Counted from the stretch's first letter, positions 53,447 to 62,011 are shown. The stretch is 64,000 nt of DNA from Frigoribacterium sp. PhB24 (GCF_003755185.1 NZ_RKIC01000011.1:62001-126000); one strand, 5' to 3'. The notes: generated from the sequence alone by a model not told the origin. Numbers and translations are program-made.

Positions 53447-54904
53447 TCAGGCCGGGCGCTCGGCGATCGCGCGCTGCCAGCGGACGAGCATCACACGCGC
53501 GTAGTGCACCGCCGAGACGTAATGGAAGACGAGGCCGACCAGGAAGACCAGGTAGCCCACGCCGATCACGCTCGTCCACTCGGGCCCGGCGAGTGCCACG
53601 CCGAGCAGCAGCACCGCGAGACCGACGAAGCAGAGGCCCGTGCGGAGGCGGCCCGCCCACCACACCGGCACGGCGGGATCGCCGCGGAACGCCAGGACGG
53701 CACCGACCGCGAGCAGCACGTCGGGCACGAGCAGCAGCACGGCCTCCTGCCAGCCGAAGACGTCGGCGGTCGCGAACGCCACGGCCACCACCACGACGGT
53801 CAGCCGGTCGGCCACGGGGTCGAGCCACGACCCCAGCACCGAGACCGAGTCGGTGCGCCGGGCCACGAACCCGTCGAGCCAGTCGGTCGCGAACACGACC
53901 CCGATCACGACGAGGGCCGGCCACCAGAGCTCGGCGACGAGCAGGCCGGCGAACACCGGCAACAGCAGGAGGCGCGCGGCCGTGATCGCGTTCGGCACGG
54001 TCCGCCAGTCGTCCACCTCGAAGAGGCGGTGGCGGAGGGCGCCGAGTCGGCGGGACGACAGGTGCCCAGTGATGAACTCGCCCGAGGCGGACGCTCCCGC
54101 GACGACGGGATCGGCCACGGCGTGCCCGGCCGCGTGGACGACGGACGAGACGGGCCCGCGGTCGTCGGCTCGCGCCTCCTCGTCCGATGTCTCGGCCTGC
54201 GCCTCGTCGGCGCGGGCCGCCCTGTCGTCGGCCGCGACGGTCTCGTCGACGGCGCCGGTCGACGCGCCCGCCACGCCGTCGGCCGCCGCGGCCCGGCGAC
54301 GACGCACGAGACGCACGACGAAGACGATCGCCACGATGACGGCCGCCCCGACCAACGCCCACGACGAGAACTGCCCGAGGTACCGTTGCGCCGCCTCGAG
54401 CGACGACCGCAGCAGGAACCCGATGCCGACGTAGACGGCGGCCCAGGTCAGTGCCCCGCCGAAGGACGCGGGCAGGAACGAGCGATAGGGCACCTTCGCG
54501 ACCCCGGCCGCCGCGGGCGTGAGGGTACGGACCACGGGCACCAGGCGAGTGAGGAAGACCGCGGCGGCCCCTCGTCGCTCGAGGACGGCGACGGCGCGGT
54601 CCCAGCTGTCCACGCCGATCTTGCGGATCACGCGCGTGTCACGGAACCCCGTGCCGAAGCGGCGACCCAGCAGGTAGCCGACGTGGTCGCCGAGCGAGCC
54701 GCCGATCGCCACGGAGACGAAGAAGGCGACCGCCGGCCACGGGCTGTCGAAGGTCGCGGCGAGCAGCAGCACGATCGTCTCGCCCGGCACGAAGACGCCG
54801 AGGCCGAGCCCCGACTCGGTGAACGAGAACAGCGCACCCAAGGCCCAGACGAGCGGGGTCGGCAGCGACGAGCCGACGTCGGTGATCCACCCGATGATGT
54901 CCAT
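53447..54904 (-). CDS. Fusion of DedA/VTT membrane protein and CDP-alcohol phosphatidyltransferase
   Basis: A 485-residue two-module membrane protein. Residues 1-200 are a DedA/SNARE-associated (VTT) domain: GVFVPGETIVLLLAATFDSPWP, GSLGDHVGYLLGRRFG, FLTRLVPVVRTLTPAAAGVA. An acidic Ala-rich linker (210-280) follows. Residues 290-485 are a CDP-alcohol phosphotransferase with the full active-site motif DWLDGFVARRTDSVSVLGSWLDPVADR (D-D-G-A-R-G-D-D). It should make a phospholipid from CDP-diacylglycerol, with the DedA half perhaps moving lipid across the membrane. TAGCCT six bases before ATG 54904 suggests a leaderless message. This combination is unusual. Confidence 0.85.
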   Translation of the reverse strand: MDIIGWITDVGSSLPTPLVWALGALFSFTESGLGLGVFVPGETIVLLLAATFDSPWPAVAFFVSVAIGGSLGDHVGYLLGRRFGTGFRDTRVIRKIGVDSWDRAVAVLERRGAAAVFLTRLVPVVRTLTPAAAGVAKVPYRSFLPASFGGALTWAAVYVGIGFLLRSSLEAAQRYLGQFSSWALVGAAVIVAIVFVVRLVRRRRAAAADGVAGASTGAVDETVAADDRAARADEAQAETSDEEARADDRGPVSSVVHAAGHAVADPVVAGASASGEFITGHLSSRRLGALRHRLFEVDDWRTVPNAITAARLLLLPVFAGLLVAELWWPALVVIGVVFATDWLDGFVARRTDSVSVLGSWLDPVADRLTVVVVAVAFATADVFGWQEAVLLLVPDVLLAVGAVLAFRGDPAVPVWWAGRLRTGLCFVGLAVLLLGVALAGPEWTSVIGVGYLVFLVGLVFHYVSAVHYARVMLVRWQRAIAERPA

Positions 54905-55011
54905 CCCGCCAGGCTAGGGGAGCGCTGCTGAGGGGGCGTCGGCCGGGGGACGCCAGGCGGGTCGGTCCCGGAGACGGGGTCGCGTCCGTCGCGAGTCGGT
55001 AGGGTCGCGGC

Positions 55012-55584
55012 ATGGTCAGCTTCGCCGACAAACCCGTGCTCGACGTGACGGTCGAGCAGTGGCGCGAGTACCTCGAGGGCGACCCCGACGGGGGTGGTGT
55101 GCGACTGACGCTCCGGAAGGTGCGGTCGACGGTGCCGGGCATGACCTGGCCCGAGGCGCTCGACGTGGCCCTTTGCCACGGGTGGATCGACGGCCAGACG
55201 AGCCGGCTCGACGACGACTTCACGCTCACGGCCTTCCAGCCGAGGCGGAAGGACAGCCCGTGGTCGCAGGTGAACCGTGACCACGTGGCACGCCTGGTCG
55301 CCGAGGGCCGCATGACCCCCGCGGGGCAGGCGGAGGTCGACCGGGCCAAGGCCGACGGTCGCTGGGACGCCGCCTACCGGCAGAAGGACGCCGTGCCGCC
55401 CGACGACCTGCAGGCCGCGCTCGACGCCGATCCGGCGGCGGCCGCGCACTTCGCGTCACTGACGAAGACCGAGCGGTTCCGGGTGTACTTCCGATTGGCC
55501 GCGCTCAAGCGACCCGAGACCCGTGCGGCGCGTGTCCGCGACGTGGTCGCCGCGGCCGCCCGGGGCGAGCAGCACTACCGCTGA
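55012..55584 (+). CDS. YdeI/OmpD-associated family protein
   Basis: A 190-residue soluble protein. LRKVRSTVPGMTWPEALDVALCHGWIDGQTSRLDDDFTLTAFQPRRKDSPWSQVNRDHVARLVAEGRM is the characteristic N-terminal block of the YdeI family, followed by KTERFRVYFRLAALKRPETRAARVRDVV. Biochemical function is unknown; some members are stress-induced. TAGGGT at 55000-55005 is six bases before ATG 55012, so the message is probably leaderless. It lies alone between two convergent or divergent membrane genes, and a copy of the dispersed word follows the stop (55595). Confidence 0.8.
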   Translation: MVSFADKPVLDVTVEQWREYLEGDPDGGGVRLTLRKVRSTVPGMTWPEALDVALCHGWIDGQTSRLDDDFTLTAFQPRRKDSPWSQVNRDHVARLVAEGRMTPAGQAEVDRAKADGRWDAAYRQKDAVPPDDLQAALDADPAAAAHFASLTKTERFRVYFRLAALKRPETRAARVRDVVAAAARGEQHYR

Positions 55585-55610
55585 GCCGAGCCCAGGAGGC
55601 GCGGGTCACG

Positions 55611-56243
55611 TCAGCGACGCGAGCGTCGTCTCCAGAAGCGGCCGGCCACCCGCGCGAGACCCACCAGCGCGACCGACAACACGGCGAGGGCGACGAGCAG
55701 CACGACCATGTAGACCGCCAGGGGGCCGTAACCGCCCAGCGCCTCCGGGTCGTAGAAGGGGTACGGGTAGAACGACGTGAGCGGACCGCGGACGAGCGAG
55801 TAGACGCTGTAGACGACGGGCACGACGAGGCCGATCGCCGCTGCGCCCCAGGGGAGGCGTCGCCCGACCGGCAGCACCAGCCAGTCGACCAGCACGGCGA
55901 TCGGCATCACCATGTGCACGATCACGTTCACCCAGGGCAGCACGGCACCGCTGACCTCGGTCAGCAGGGCGTTGAAGACGATCCCGACGAAGACCATGTC
56001 GACGACCGAGATGAGCCGCACGGTGTCCCAGGCGCGGCTGCCGGGGCGGCGCCGCAGCGTCCGGACGCCGCCGACGACGAACACGACGACGGCGAACAGG
56101 TTGCTGAGGTTCGTGAAGTACGAGAAGAAGTTGACGACGCTGAAGTGGTTCTCGAGATGCACGGCGAACTGCGCACCAACCGCCGCGAGCGCGAGTGCCG
56201 CGAACACGAACCGGTACGGGACCATCAGTTGAGCGCGCGTCAT
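55611..56243 (-). CDS. Pr6Pr family membrane protein
   Basis: A 210-residue membrane protein with six hydrophobic helices and the family pattern NFFSYFTNLSNLFAVVVFV near residue 40, MVFVGIVFNALL, and WVNVIVHMVMPIAVLVDWLVLP with conserved His and Asp. Late FYPYPFYDPEALGGYGPLAVYM is also typical. The family has no established role. TAGGGT (56255-56250) six bases before ATG 56243 indicates a leaderless transcript. The last residues are a basic patch RVAGRFWRRRSRR. Confidence 0.8.
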   Translation of the reverse strand: MTRAQLMVPYRFVFAALALAAVGAQFAVHLENHFSVVNFFSYFTNLSNLFAVVVFVVGGVRTLRRRPGSRAWDTVRLISVVDMVFVGIVFNALLTEVSGAVLPWVNVIVHMVMPIAVLVDWLVLPVGRRLPWGAAAIGLVVPVVYSVYSLVRGPLTSFYPYPFYDPEALGGYGPLAVYMVVLLVALAVLSVALVGLARVAGRFWRRRSRR

Positions 56244-56387
56244 GTCCTCACCCTAGTGAGGCTGCGGGCCAGGGCGACGACGCTCTCTGCGCCGCGTCGC
56301 GCCGTCTGGCTGCCCTCGTCATGTGGGAGCACCCCGTCTGACGAGCCGGCCAGGAGCGAACAGGGTCGGGGGCCGGCGCCCCCGGGG

Positions 56388-56837
56388 TCAGGCCTGCTCG
56401 ATCTTCTCGATCAGGGCGGCTTTGGTGTACCGCGAGACGTTCGTGACGCCCTTGGTGCGGGCGAGGGCGCGCAGGGCGACGAGGGTCTGCGCGTGCAGGT
56501 CGACGTGGGCGTCGTGCCCGTCGGGCAGCTGCACGCTGGTCTCGTCGATGTCGGGCAGCGGCGGGGTGTAGATCGAGCGCGGCTCGGCCGGCGTGGTCGT
56601 CGTCGAGCTCTTCGTGGCCTGCCCGGCCCCCTTGGCCGTCTTCTTCGCGTCCTTCAGCCCGGACGCGGCGTCGTCGAGGGCGTTCTCGAGCGGCTTCACC
56701 GACGGGCGCGACTTCTTGGCGAGCTTCTTCGCCCGACGCTTGGCCTCGGCGACGGCGGCCCGGGCGTCGGTGACGGCGTCCTCGGCCTTGTCGTAGGCCT
56801 TGGCGGCGGACTTCTTGAGCTTCTTCTGGTCGGCCAC
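56388..56837 (-). CDS. Lys/Ala-rich protein with SAP/Rho-N-like C-terminus
   Basis: A 149-residue protein with a histone-H1-like basic helical half (KKLKKSAAKAYDKAEDAVTDARAAVAEAKRRAKKLAKK), a Thr/Pro hinge, and a C-terminal LVALRALARTKGVTNVSRYTKAALIEKIEQA. The last part has the helix-turn-helix pattern of SAP or Rho N-terminal domains, which bind nucleic acid. A DNA-binding or nucleoid-associated role is inferred; nothing is proven. ATG 56837 follows GAGAGGG. The next gene upstream in direction is the sortase, which ends 69 bases away. Confidence 0.6.
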   Translation of the reverse strand: MADQKKLKKSAAKAYDKAEDAVTDARAAVAEAKRRAKKLAKKSRPSVKPLENALDDAASGLKDAKKTAKGAGQATKSSTTTTPAEPRSIYTPPLPDIDETSVQLPDGHDAHVDLHAQTLVALRALARTKGVTNVSRYTKAALIEKIEQA

Positions 56838-56905
56838 GGATCGGCCCTCTCTCGAACGTACGGAAATCGTGGGTCCGAGAGTGGCCTCGCGACCTGGGAC
56901 GACTG

Positions 56906-57547
56906 TCAGGCGACCGGCTCGGCGAACACGACCCGGTTCTGGTCATAGTGGCCCGACGCACGGTCGAAGACGCCGCCGCAGGTGATCAACCGCAGCTGGT
57001 CGGTCGGTTGGGCGCCGAAGACGCGCGTGGTCGGGAACTCGGCCTTGGGCACGTCGACCACGTCGGTCACGACGTAGCCGACGACGCCCCCGTCGATCGT
57101 CGTCACGTCGACGCGGTCACCGGGCACGACCTCGTCGAGCCGGGCGAACACCGCCGGACCCGAGGCCGAGTCGACGTGTGCCGCGATGACGGTCGGCCCG
57201 CGCCCGCCGGGCTTGCCGCCACCGGTGAACCAGCCGACGTCGTCCGCGTCGACCGGCACCTCCATGGCGCCGTCGTCGGCGATGCCGAGGTCGACCAACG
57301 GGGCGTCGAGCCCGATCGCGGGCACCGAGACGGCGGCCGGGGCGACGCCCTCCCCGACGCCCTCCCCGACGCCCTCCCCGACTGCAGGAGGCGCGGTGTC
57401 GGTCGCCGTCGGAGCCCCGGTCGTCGGGGTGGTCGCCCCCGCCCCCGGGGTCGGCGCCGTCGTCGGTGCGACCGTCCCGGGTGACGCGCACCCGGTCAGG
57501 GCAAGGACGACGGCGACGACGACCACCGGGAGCAAGGAGCGTCCCAC
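56906..57547 (-). CDS. Class F sortase (predicted lipoprotein)
   Basis: A 213-residue extracytoplasmic transpeptidase-like protein. The signal ends in a lipobox LTGC (Cys 20), followed by a Thr/Pro/Ala linker with a short tandem repeat (57346-57381, GEGVGEGVGEGV). The sortase beta-barrel runs from about residue 72: catalytic His 124 (VIAAHVD), Cys 190 (LRLITCGG) and Arg 197. The mature form would be lipid-anchored rather than held by an N-terminal helix, which is not the usual layout. It follows a CHRD surface protein by one base; that protein is the obvious substrate candidate. Confidence 0.85.
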   Translation of the reverse strand: MGRSLLPVVVVAVVLALTGCASPGTVAPTTAPTPGAGATTPTTGAPTATDTAPPAVGEGVGEGVGEGVAPAAVSVPAIGLDAPLVDLGIADDGAMEVPVDADDVGWFTGGGKPGGRGPTVIAAHVDSASGPAVFARLDEVVPGDRVDVTTIDGGVVGYVVTDVVDVPKAEFPTTRVFGAQPTDQLRLITCGGVFDRASGHYDQNRVVFAEPVA

Positions 57548-57548
57548 G

Positions 57549-58292
57549 TCAGGCCTGCGTCGAGCGGTGACGACGGGTCAGGACGTAGGCGCCGGCACCG
57601 AGCAGGGCCAGCGCCCCGACGCCGCCGGCCGCGAGGCCGAGACCGCCGGCCGACGCGCTCTCGCCGGCCGCGCCTCCGAGTCCGGTGTCGACGCCGCCGA
57701 CGGGCACCTGCGTCAGCTGGCCGCGGACGACGCCGGCCGCGAACGAGGCCGTGTGCGAGTCGCCCGTGAAGCCGGCCGGGTTCGCCTCGAGCTGTTTCAG
57801 GCTGAAACCGGCGCCCGTGTCGGCACCGGCGGCGCTCATCACACCCGTGGTGAAGGGGCCCTGCAGGCAGCCGCTGCTCGTGCGCGTGCCGTCACCTCGG
57901 TCGACCGGGTTCGGGAACGCGATCCGCGGCGGGCCGGCCTGGCCCTGCGCCGCTTCGTGGATGTGCGTCGCCGTCTTGGCCGGGCTCTGGTAGTCGCCGG
58001 TCACGCCGCGCAGGGTGATGTCGTAGCAGATGACCTCGGTGTCGCTGTTGACGCGGAAGTCGAACGTGCCGGTCGCACCGGGCTCGCCCGGGGTGGCGAC
58101 CCCGTCGTTGTTGATCACCTGGTCGGGCGTCGCCATCACCGTGTAGGCGCTCGTGAAGGTCGACGGCTCGGGCACCTCGGTCTCGGCGAACGCGGGCGTC
58201 ACGCCGAACAGGGTGACGGCGGTCGCGGCGGCACCACCGATCGTCAGGGTACGGATGGCGGTCTTCTTGGTCGTGCGCGTCATCTTCGGCAT
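57549..58292 (-). CDS. CHRD-domain surface protein with C-terminal anchor
   Basis: A 247-residue secreted protein. A signal peptide (about residues 1-36, ending TPAFAE) is followed by a CHRD domain (about 45-170) with VICYDITLRGVTGDYQSPAKTATHIHEAAQGQAGPP, then a Gly/Ala-rich segment, a transmembrane helix (about 218-238) and a basic tail RRHRSTQA. VGGVDTGLGG before the helix could be a non-LPxTG sorting motif for the class F sortase encoded one base downstream. The gene diverges from an ECF sigma factor gene, a setting in which the sigma factor may control the pair. Confidence 0.8.
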   Translation of the reverse strand: MPKMTRTTKKTAIRTLTIGGAAATAVTLFGVTPAFAETEVPEPSTFTSAYTVMATPDQVINNDGVATPGEPGATGTFDFRVNSDTEVICYDITLRGVTGDYQSPAKTATHIHEAAQGQAGPPRIAFPNPVDRGDGTRTSSGCLQGPFTTGVMSAAGADTGAGFSLKQLEANPAGFTGDSHTASFAAGVVRGQLTQVPVGGVDTGLGGAAGESASAGGLGLAAGGVGALALLGAGAYVLTRRHRSTQA

Positions 58293-58480
58293 GCTCCGGG
58301 TCCTCTCGACGGGGCGGCACCCGGGCGGGTGCCGCTCGACAGGGCCTACGTCGGGCCGGGCCGATCCGTTCACGACCGTCACGAGAAAGTTCGTGCCCGG
58401 TCCGATGAACGCGGGAGGCGCGGCGGACGTACACCCCGTCGGCATCCGCGACCGGCGCGGATAGGCTGGAGGGCAGGCGG

Positions 58481-59050
58481 ATGATCGCCGTCATGGGTCG
58501 CGCGGGGCCCGTCCCGGTCCGCGTGGCAGATCGGAGCCCGATGAGCGAGGGGTCGTCCGACCTCGACGTCCGCGCCGCGTTCGTCGAGCACGGCTCGTCG
58601 CTGCTCGGTTTCGCCGTCAACGCCCTCCGCGACCGGGCGCTGGCCGAGGACTGCGTGCAAGAGACCTTCGTGCGCGCCTGGCGTGCCCGCGACTCGTTCG
58701 ACGCCGACCGCGGCAGCGTCCGCACCTGGCTGTTCGCGATCGAGCGCCGCGTCGTGCTCGACGTGTACCGGGCACGCACGCGCACACCGTCGGTGGTGCC
58801 GCTCGAGCACGCCCCCGACCCCGTCGCGAGCGTGCGTGACCCCCTCGAACGGCTGGGCATGGCCGAGGGGCTCGCCCGCCTGAGCGACGACCACCGGGCC
58901 GCCGTCGTGGCCGTCCACCTCGAGGGCCTGAGTTACCGCGAGGTGTCCGACCGCACGGGCGTCCCCGTCGCGACGCTCCGCACCCGCGTGTTCCACGCGC
59001 TGCGCGCCCTTCGCACCCACCTCGACGACCAGGAGACGACCGATGACTGA
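58481..59050 (+). CDS. ECF RNA polymerase sigma factor
   Basis: A 189-residue extracytoplasmic-function sigma factor. Region 2 reads FAVNALRDRALAEDCVQETFVRAWRARDSFDADRGSVRTWLFAIERRVVLDVYR and region 4 reads RLSDDHRAAVVAVHLEGLSYREVSDRTGVPVATLRTRVFHALRALR. TAGGCT at 58462-58467 and GGAGGG precede ATG 58481; a second start 12 bases on cannot be excluded. The stop overlaps the anti-sigma gene by eight bases. It resembles SigK/SigM-like actinobacterial factors controlling envelope functions; the CHRD-sortase pair is the natural candidate regulon. Confidence 0.88.
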   Translation: MIAVMGRAGPVPVRVADRSPMSEGSSDLDVRAAFVEHGSSLLGFAVNALRDRALAEDCVQETFVRAWRARDSFDADRGSVRTWLFAIERRVVLDVYRARTRTPSVVPLEHAPDPVASVRDPLERLGMAEGLARLSDDHRAAVVAVHLEGLSYREVSDRTGVPVATLRTRVFHALRALRTHLDDQETTDD

Positions 59051-59846
59051 CCGCACGCCAGGGATGGGGGCCGGTGACGGTGACGCCCGTCGCGACGAGT
59101 TGGTGGCCGCGGCGCTCGCGGACGACCTCTCGCCGAGCGAACGCGTGGAGTTCGACGAGCTGCGGGCTGCCGACCCGTCGATCGACGCCGAGCTGACGTC
59201 GTTCGGGGTCGTGGTCGTGGGACTGTCGGACTTCGGTCGCTGGGACGACGTGGCCCCGAGCGACCGGCTGCGCGAGCACGTCGACGCCATCGGACACGTC
59301 GCCGAGGCCCCGGCCCCTCGCGGCACCGACGTCCCTCTCGACGCCGGCACCGCGCCCGACGGTGTGCCGGTCACGCACATCGGACCCCACGTCGCCGCGG
59401 CACGCTCGGGGCGGGGCCGACGCCCGCTGCTGATCGCGGTCGCCGCCGCCGCGTGCCTGGCGGTCGGTGCCGGGGGTGGGGCCCTGCTCGCGACGCCCCG
59501 CGACACGGTGGTGGCCGGTCCCGCCGGCACCCTCGGCGCCGTCGAGCACGTGGACTTCGTCGGTCAGCCCGCCGGGGTGGACCTCGACGGAGATCTCGTC
59601 GCCCACACGTGGGGAACCGAGACCGTCCTCAGCGTCGACGGCCTCCCGAGGGGCTCGGCGTTCACGGTCGTGGTGGTCGGCGGCGACGGGCGCGAGTACG
59701 AGTCCGGTGCGTTCCTCGGGTCGGACGTGCGCGTCGACTGTCGGTTGAACGCCGCCGTGCTGCGGTCCGAGGTCGCATCGGTCGAGATCCGTGCGGCGGA
59801 CGGCCACGACATCGCCGTCGCGTCGGTGCCTCCGGTCGCGAGCTGA
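59043..59846 (+). CDS. Transmembrane anti-sigma factor
   Basis: A 267-residue bitopic protein: a cytoplasmic part of about 120 residues (DELVAAALADDLSPSERVEFDELRAADPSIDAELTSF is the RskA-like sigma-binding helix region), one transmembrane helix (about 128-152), and an extracytoplasmic domain ending in EIRAADGHDIAVASV. No HxxxCxxC zinc motif is present, so it is of the RskA type without ZAS domain. It overlaps the sigma gene by eight bases, giving coupled synthesis. Release of the sigma factor by proteolysis is expected from family. Confidence 0.82.
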   Translation: MTDRTPGMGAGDGDARRDELVAAALADDLSPSERVEFDELRAADPSIDAELTSFGVVVVGLSDFGRWDDVAPSDRLREHVDAIGHVAEAPAPRGTDVPLDAGTAPDGVPVTHIGPHVAAARSGRGRRPLLIAVAAAACLAVGAGGGALLATPRDTVVAGPAGTLGAVEHVDFVGQPAGVDLDGDLVAHTWGTETVLSVDGLPRGSAFTVVVVGGDGREYESGAFLGSDVRVDCRLNAAVLRSEVASVEIRAADGHDIAVASVPPVAS

Positions 59847-59890
59847 GCCGCGCCATCCTGCCGTGCTGACCCGCGCCTCCGGCTCTCGTC

Positions 59891-59954
59891 CGCCGAGATG
59901 TCACGACGTGCCGCTCGCCTCTGGACGTGAGCGGCGAGTCGTGACATCTCGGCG
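59891..59954. terminator. Long hairpin A2 between convergent genes
   Basis: Arms of 26 bases (59891-59916 and 59929-59954) match at 24 positions. The sequence is closely related to hairpin A1 at 11032 (shared GAGATGTCACGACGTGCCGC). It lies between the anti-sigma and Gfo/Idh genes and can terminate both. Confidence 0.6.
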
Positions 59955-59957
59955 GGC

Positions 59958-61004
59958 TCAGACGACGGTCAAGGAGGCGCGGGTCGCCTCGATCGTCGCC
60001 AGCAACGACCTCGAGTCGGCCAGGGAGTGCAGGGGCGAGTCGCGCAGCCCGGCGGCCACGTAGGACGCGAGGGCGGTCGCCTGGTAGGCGAGCCCCTGAC
60101 GACCGGTCGGCACGGTCGGGTCGCTCCAGACGGCCGACCCGCTGCCCGTGGTCAGTTCGAACGTCGCCGGGAAGACGAGGTTCTGCAGGGTGCGGAGGGA
60201 CCCGGTCGTGCCCGCGATCGTGCCGAGCCCGGGTGACGTCGTGAGCAGGCTTGTCGCCGCGGTCGCGAGCACACCGTCGGCCGTGCGGGTGACGACGGCC
60301 GCGTCGAGGTCGACGCCGTCGGCCCGGGTCGAGCCGGTGGCGTGCCACTCGACGGGGTGACCGGTCGCGAACTGGGTGAACCAGAACGCGTAGACGCCGA
60401 TGTCGAGCAGCGCACCGCCGCCGAGCGCCGGGTCGGTCATGCGTCCGCCGGCCGAAAGGTCGTTGGCCCACGCGACGTCAGCGGTCGCGAGCCGCACGTC
60501 GCCGATCGCGCCCGCGGCGAGCAACTCGGCGATGACGGTGGTGTGCGGCAGGTAGCGCGTCCAGAGCGCCTCCATGGCGAGGACCCCGGCGGCGCTCGCC
60601 GCGGTGGCGATCTCGTCGGCCTCTGCCGTGCTGGTCGCCATGGGCTTCTCGATCAGGACGTGCTTGCCGGCCCGGATCGCGGTCAGGGCGTCCGGCAGGT
60701 GGCGGGTGTGGGGCGTGGCCACGTAGACGACGTCGACGTCCGGGGAGGCGGCCAGCGCCTCGTTCTCTCGGTACGCCGTGTCGACGCCGTGGGCGCGGGC
60801 GAACGCCTCGGCCCGGTTCAAGCTGCGGGAGGCCACGGCGACCACGCGCTGGTCGGTGTGCGCGTGCAGGGCGTCGGTGAAGTCGCCGGCGATCTCGCCC
60901 GGGCCGATCACGCCCCAGCGCAGGGTCGGACCGCCCCGCAACGGGACGGCCGTCGCGGCGGGGAAGCTCGGGGTGCTCGGGGTGCTCGGGGTCTGCGTGG
61001 CCAT
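59958..61004 (-). CDS. Gfo/Idh/MocA-family oxidoreductase
   Basis: A 348-residue NAD(P)-dependent oxidoreductase. LRWGVIGPGEIAGDFTDALHAHTDQRVVAVASR is the Rossmann domain, then VDVVYVATPHTRHLPDALTAIRAGKHVLIEKPMATS with the catalytic EKP, and a C-terminal beta-sheet domain starting LWTRYLPHTTVIAELLAAGAIGD. Similar to glucose-fructose oxidoreductase or dihydrodiol dehydrogenase types acting on sugars. The substrate is unknown. Upstream lies a GGTGCG repeat and the XRE regulator, transcribed in the same direction but separated by 108 bases. Confidence 0.87.
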   Translation of the reverse strand: MATQTPSTPSTPSFPAATAVPLRGGPTLRWGVIGPGEIAGDFTDALHAHTDQRVVAVASRSLNRAEAFARAHGVDTAYRENEALAASPDVDVVYVATPHTRHLPDALTAIRAGKHVLIEKPMATSTAEADEIATAASAAGVLAMEALWTRYLPHTTVIAELLAAGAIGDVRLATADVAWANDLSAGGRMTDPALGGGALLDIGVYAFWFTQFATGHPVEWHATGSTRADGVDLDAAVVTRTADGVLATAATSLLTTSPGLGTIAGTTGSLRTLQNLVFPATFELTTGSGSAVWSDPTVPTGRQGLAYQATALASYVAAGLRDSPLHSLADSRSLLATIEATRASLTVV

Positions 61005-61049
61005 GCGGTCTCCTCGGGGTCACGTCGTCGTGCGTGCGTCCATCTTCGC

Positions 61050-61106
61050 GGGTGTGCGTGCGGGTGCGGGTGCTGGTGCGGGTGCTGGTGCGGGTGCGCG
61101 TGCGCC
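61050..61106 (+). repeat. GGGTGC-type microsatellite
   Basis: Imperfect six-base units (GCGGGTGCGGGTGCTGGTGC and variants) fill the gap between the Gfo/Idh start and the end of the upstream regulator gene. Length variation by slippage would alter the Gfo/Idh upstream region. Confidence 0.75.
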
Positions 61107-61112
61107 GACGAG

Positions 61113-61958
61113 TCAGCCCTGCTCGGCGAACCGTCCTGCACCGATCACGTCGAGCAACCGCAGCTTGGCGTCGTCGTCGGACCCGGGCGTCGCCGTCAGC
61201 ACGAGCAGCGTCTGCGACTGGTCTTCGGTGAAGAGCGCCTGGCAGTCGACCTCGATGCGACCGAGCTCCGGGTGGAGCAGCGTCTTGCGGTCGTCGAAGC
61301 GTTGGTGCACCGTGTGCTTGCTCCAGATCGTCGCGAACTCCTCGCTCGACGCGAGCAGCGCCTCCACCAGCTCGCGTGATCGCCCGCCGCCGCCCGCCAG
61401 GCTGAGCGCCGCGCGCAGCCCCGATGCCTGCAACTCGAGTTGGTGAGGGTGGTCCTCGACTGGGTAGGAGGCGCGCTCGGCCGGGTCGATGAACCATCGG
61501 TAGAACGCGCTGCGGTCCAACCCCTCGTACCGCATCTGGTCGCCGAGCAGGGCGACCGCGAGCCGGTTCTGTGCGAGCGTCTCGGCCAGGTCGCTGAGGA
61601 CGAGCGCGGGGGTGTCGACCAGGCGGTCGAGCACCCGCAGCAGGGCAGGACTCACGTGGTCGCCACCACGCGTCCGGCGTGGCGGATGGTGACCGGTCAG
61701 GCGGTAGAGGTGGTCGCGTTCGTCGAGGCTCAACCGCAGCGCCCGGGTGAGAGCCACGAGCATCTGCTCGGACGGCTGGGGGCCGCGCTGCTGCTCGAGC
61801 CGCGCGTAGTAGTCGGTCGACATGCCGACGAGCCCTGCCACCTCTTCACGACGGAGCCCGGCGGTGCGTCGCCGCACACCCTCGGGCAGCCCCACGTCGG
61901 ACGGCCGCAGCGTCTCGCGGCGGTGGCGGAGGAAGTCGGCGAGTTCGGCGCGGTCCAT
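61113..61958 (-). CDS. XRE-type regulator with MmyB-like ligand domain
   Basis: A 281-residue transcription factor. The N-terminal XRE helix-turn-helix contains LRREEVAGLVGMSTDYYARLEQQRGPQPSEQMLVALTRALRL. The C-terminal PAS-like MmyB domain includes NRLAVALLGDQMRYEGLDRSAFYRWFIDPAERASYP and late TVHQRFDDRKTLLHPELGRIEVDCQALFTEDQSQTLLVLTATPGS. MmyB proteins usually regulate a divergent SDR gene and are thought to sense fatty-acid-like ligands; here too an SDR gene lies divergent. An inverted repeat in the gap is the probable operator. Confidence 0.88.
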   Translation of the reverse strand: MDRAELADFLRHRRETLRPSDVGLPEGVRRRTAGLRREEVAGLVGMSTDYYARLEQQRGPQPSEQMLVALTRALRLSLDERDHLYRLTGHHPPRRTRGGDHVSPALLRVLDRLVDTPALVLSDLAETLAQNRLAVALLGDQMRYEGLDRSAFYRWFIDPAERASYPVEDHPHQLELQASGLRAALSLAGGGGRSRELVEALLASSEEFATIWSKHTVHQRFDDRKTLLHPELGRIEVDCQALFTEDQSQTLLVLTATPGSDDDAKLRLLDVIGAGRFAEQG

Positions 61959-61990
61959 GGCTCCATGCTGTCAGCCGCGGCACGCGCCAG

Positions 61991-62011
61991 CCAGGGAGCA
62001 CCGATCCCTGG
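61991..62011. promoter_or_regulatory. Candidate operator of the XRE/MmyB regulator
   Basis: CCAGGGA-N7-TCCCTGG, a perfect seven-base inverted repeat 33 bases from the regulator start and 121 bases from the SDR start. A second perfect repeat, GTGGTGGTCGTC (62051-62062) with its complement at 62083-62094, lies closer to the SDR. Confidence 0.5.

Noticed and set aside
57346-57381. GEGV repeat in the sortase as a frameshift or assembly error
   Set aside because: The 12-base repeat is in frame and lies in the disordered linker between lipobox and catalytic domain, where such variation is tolerated.
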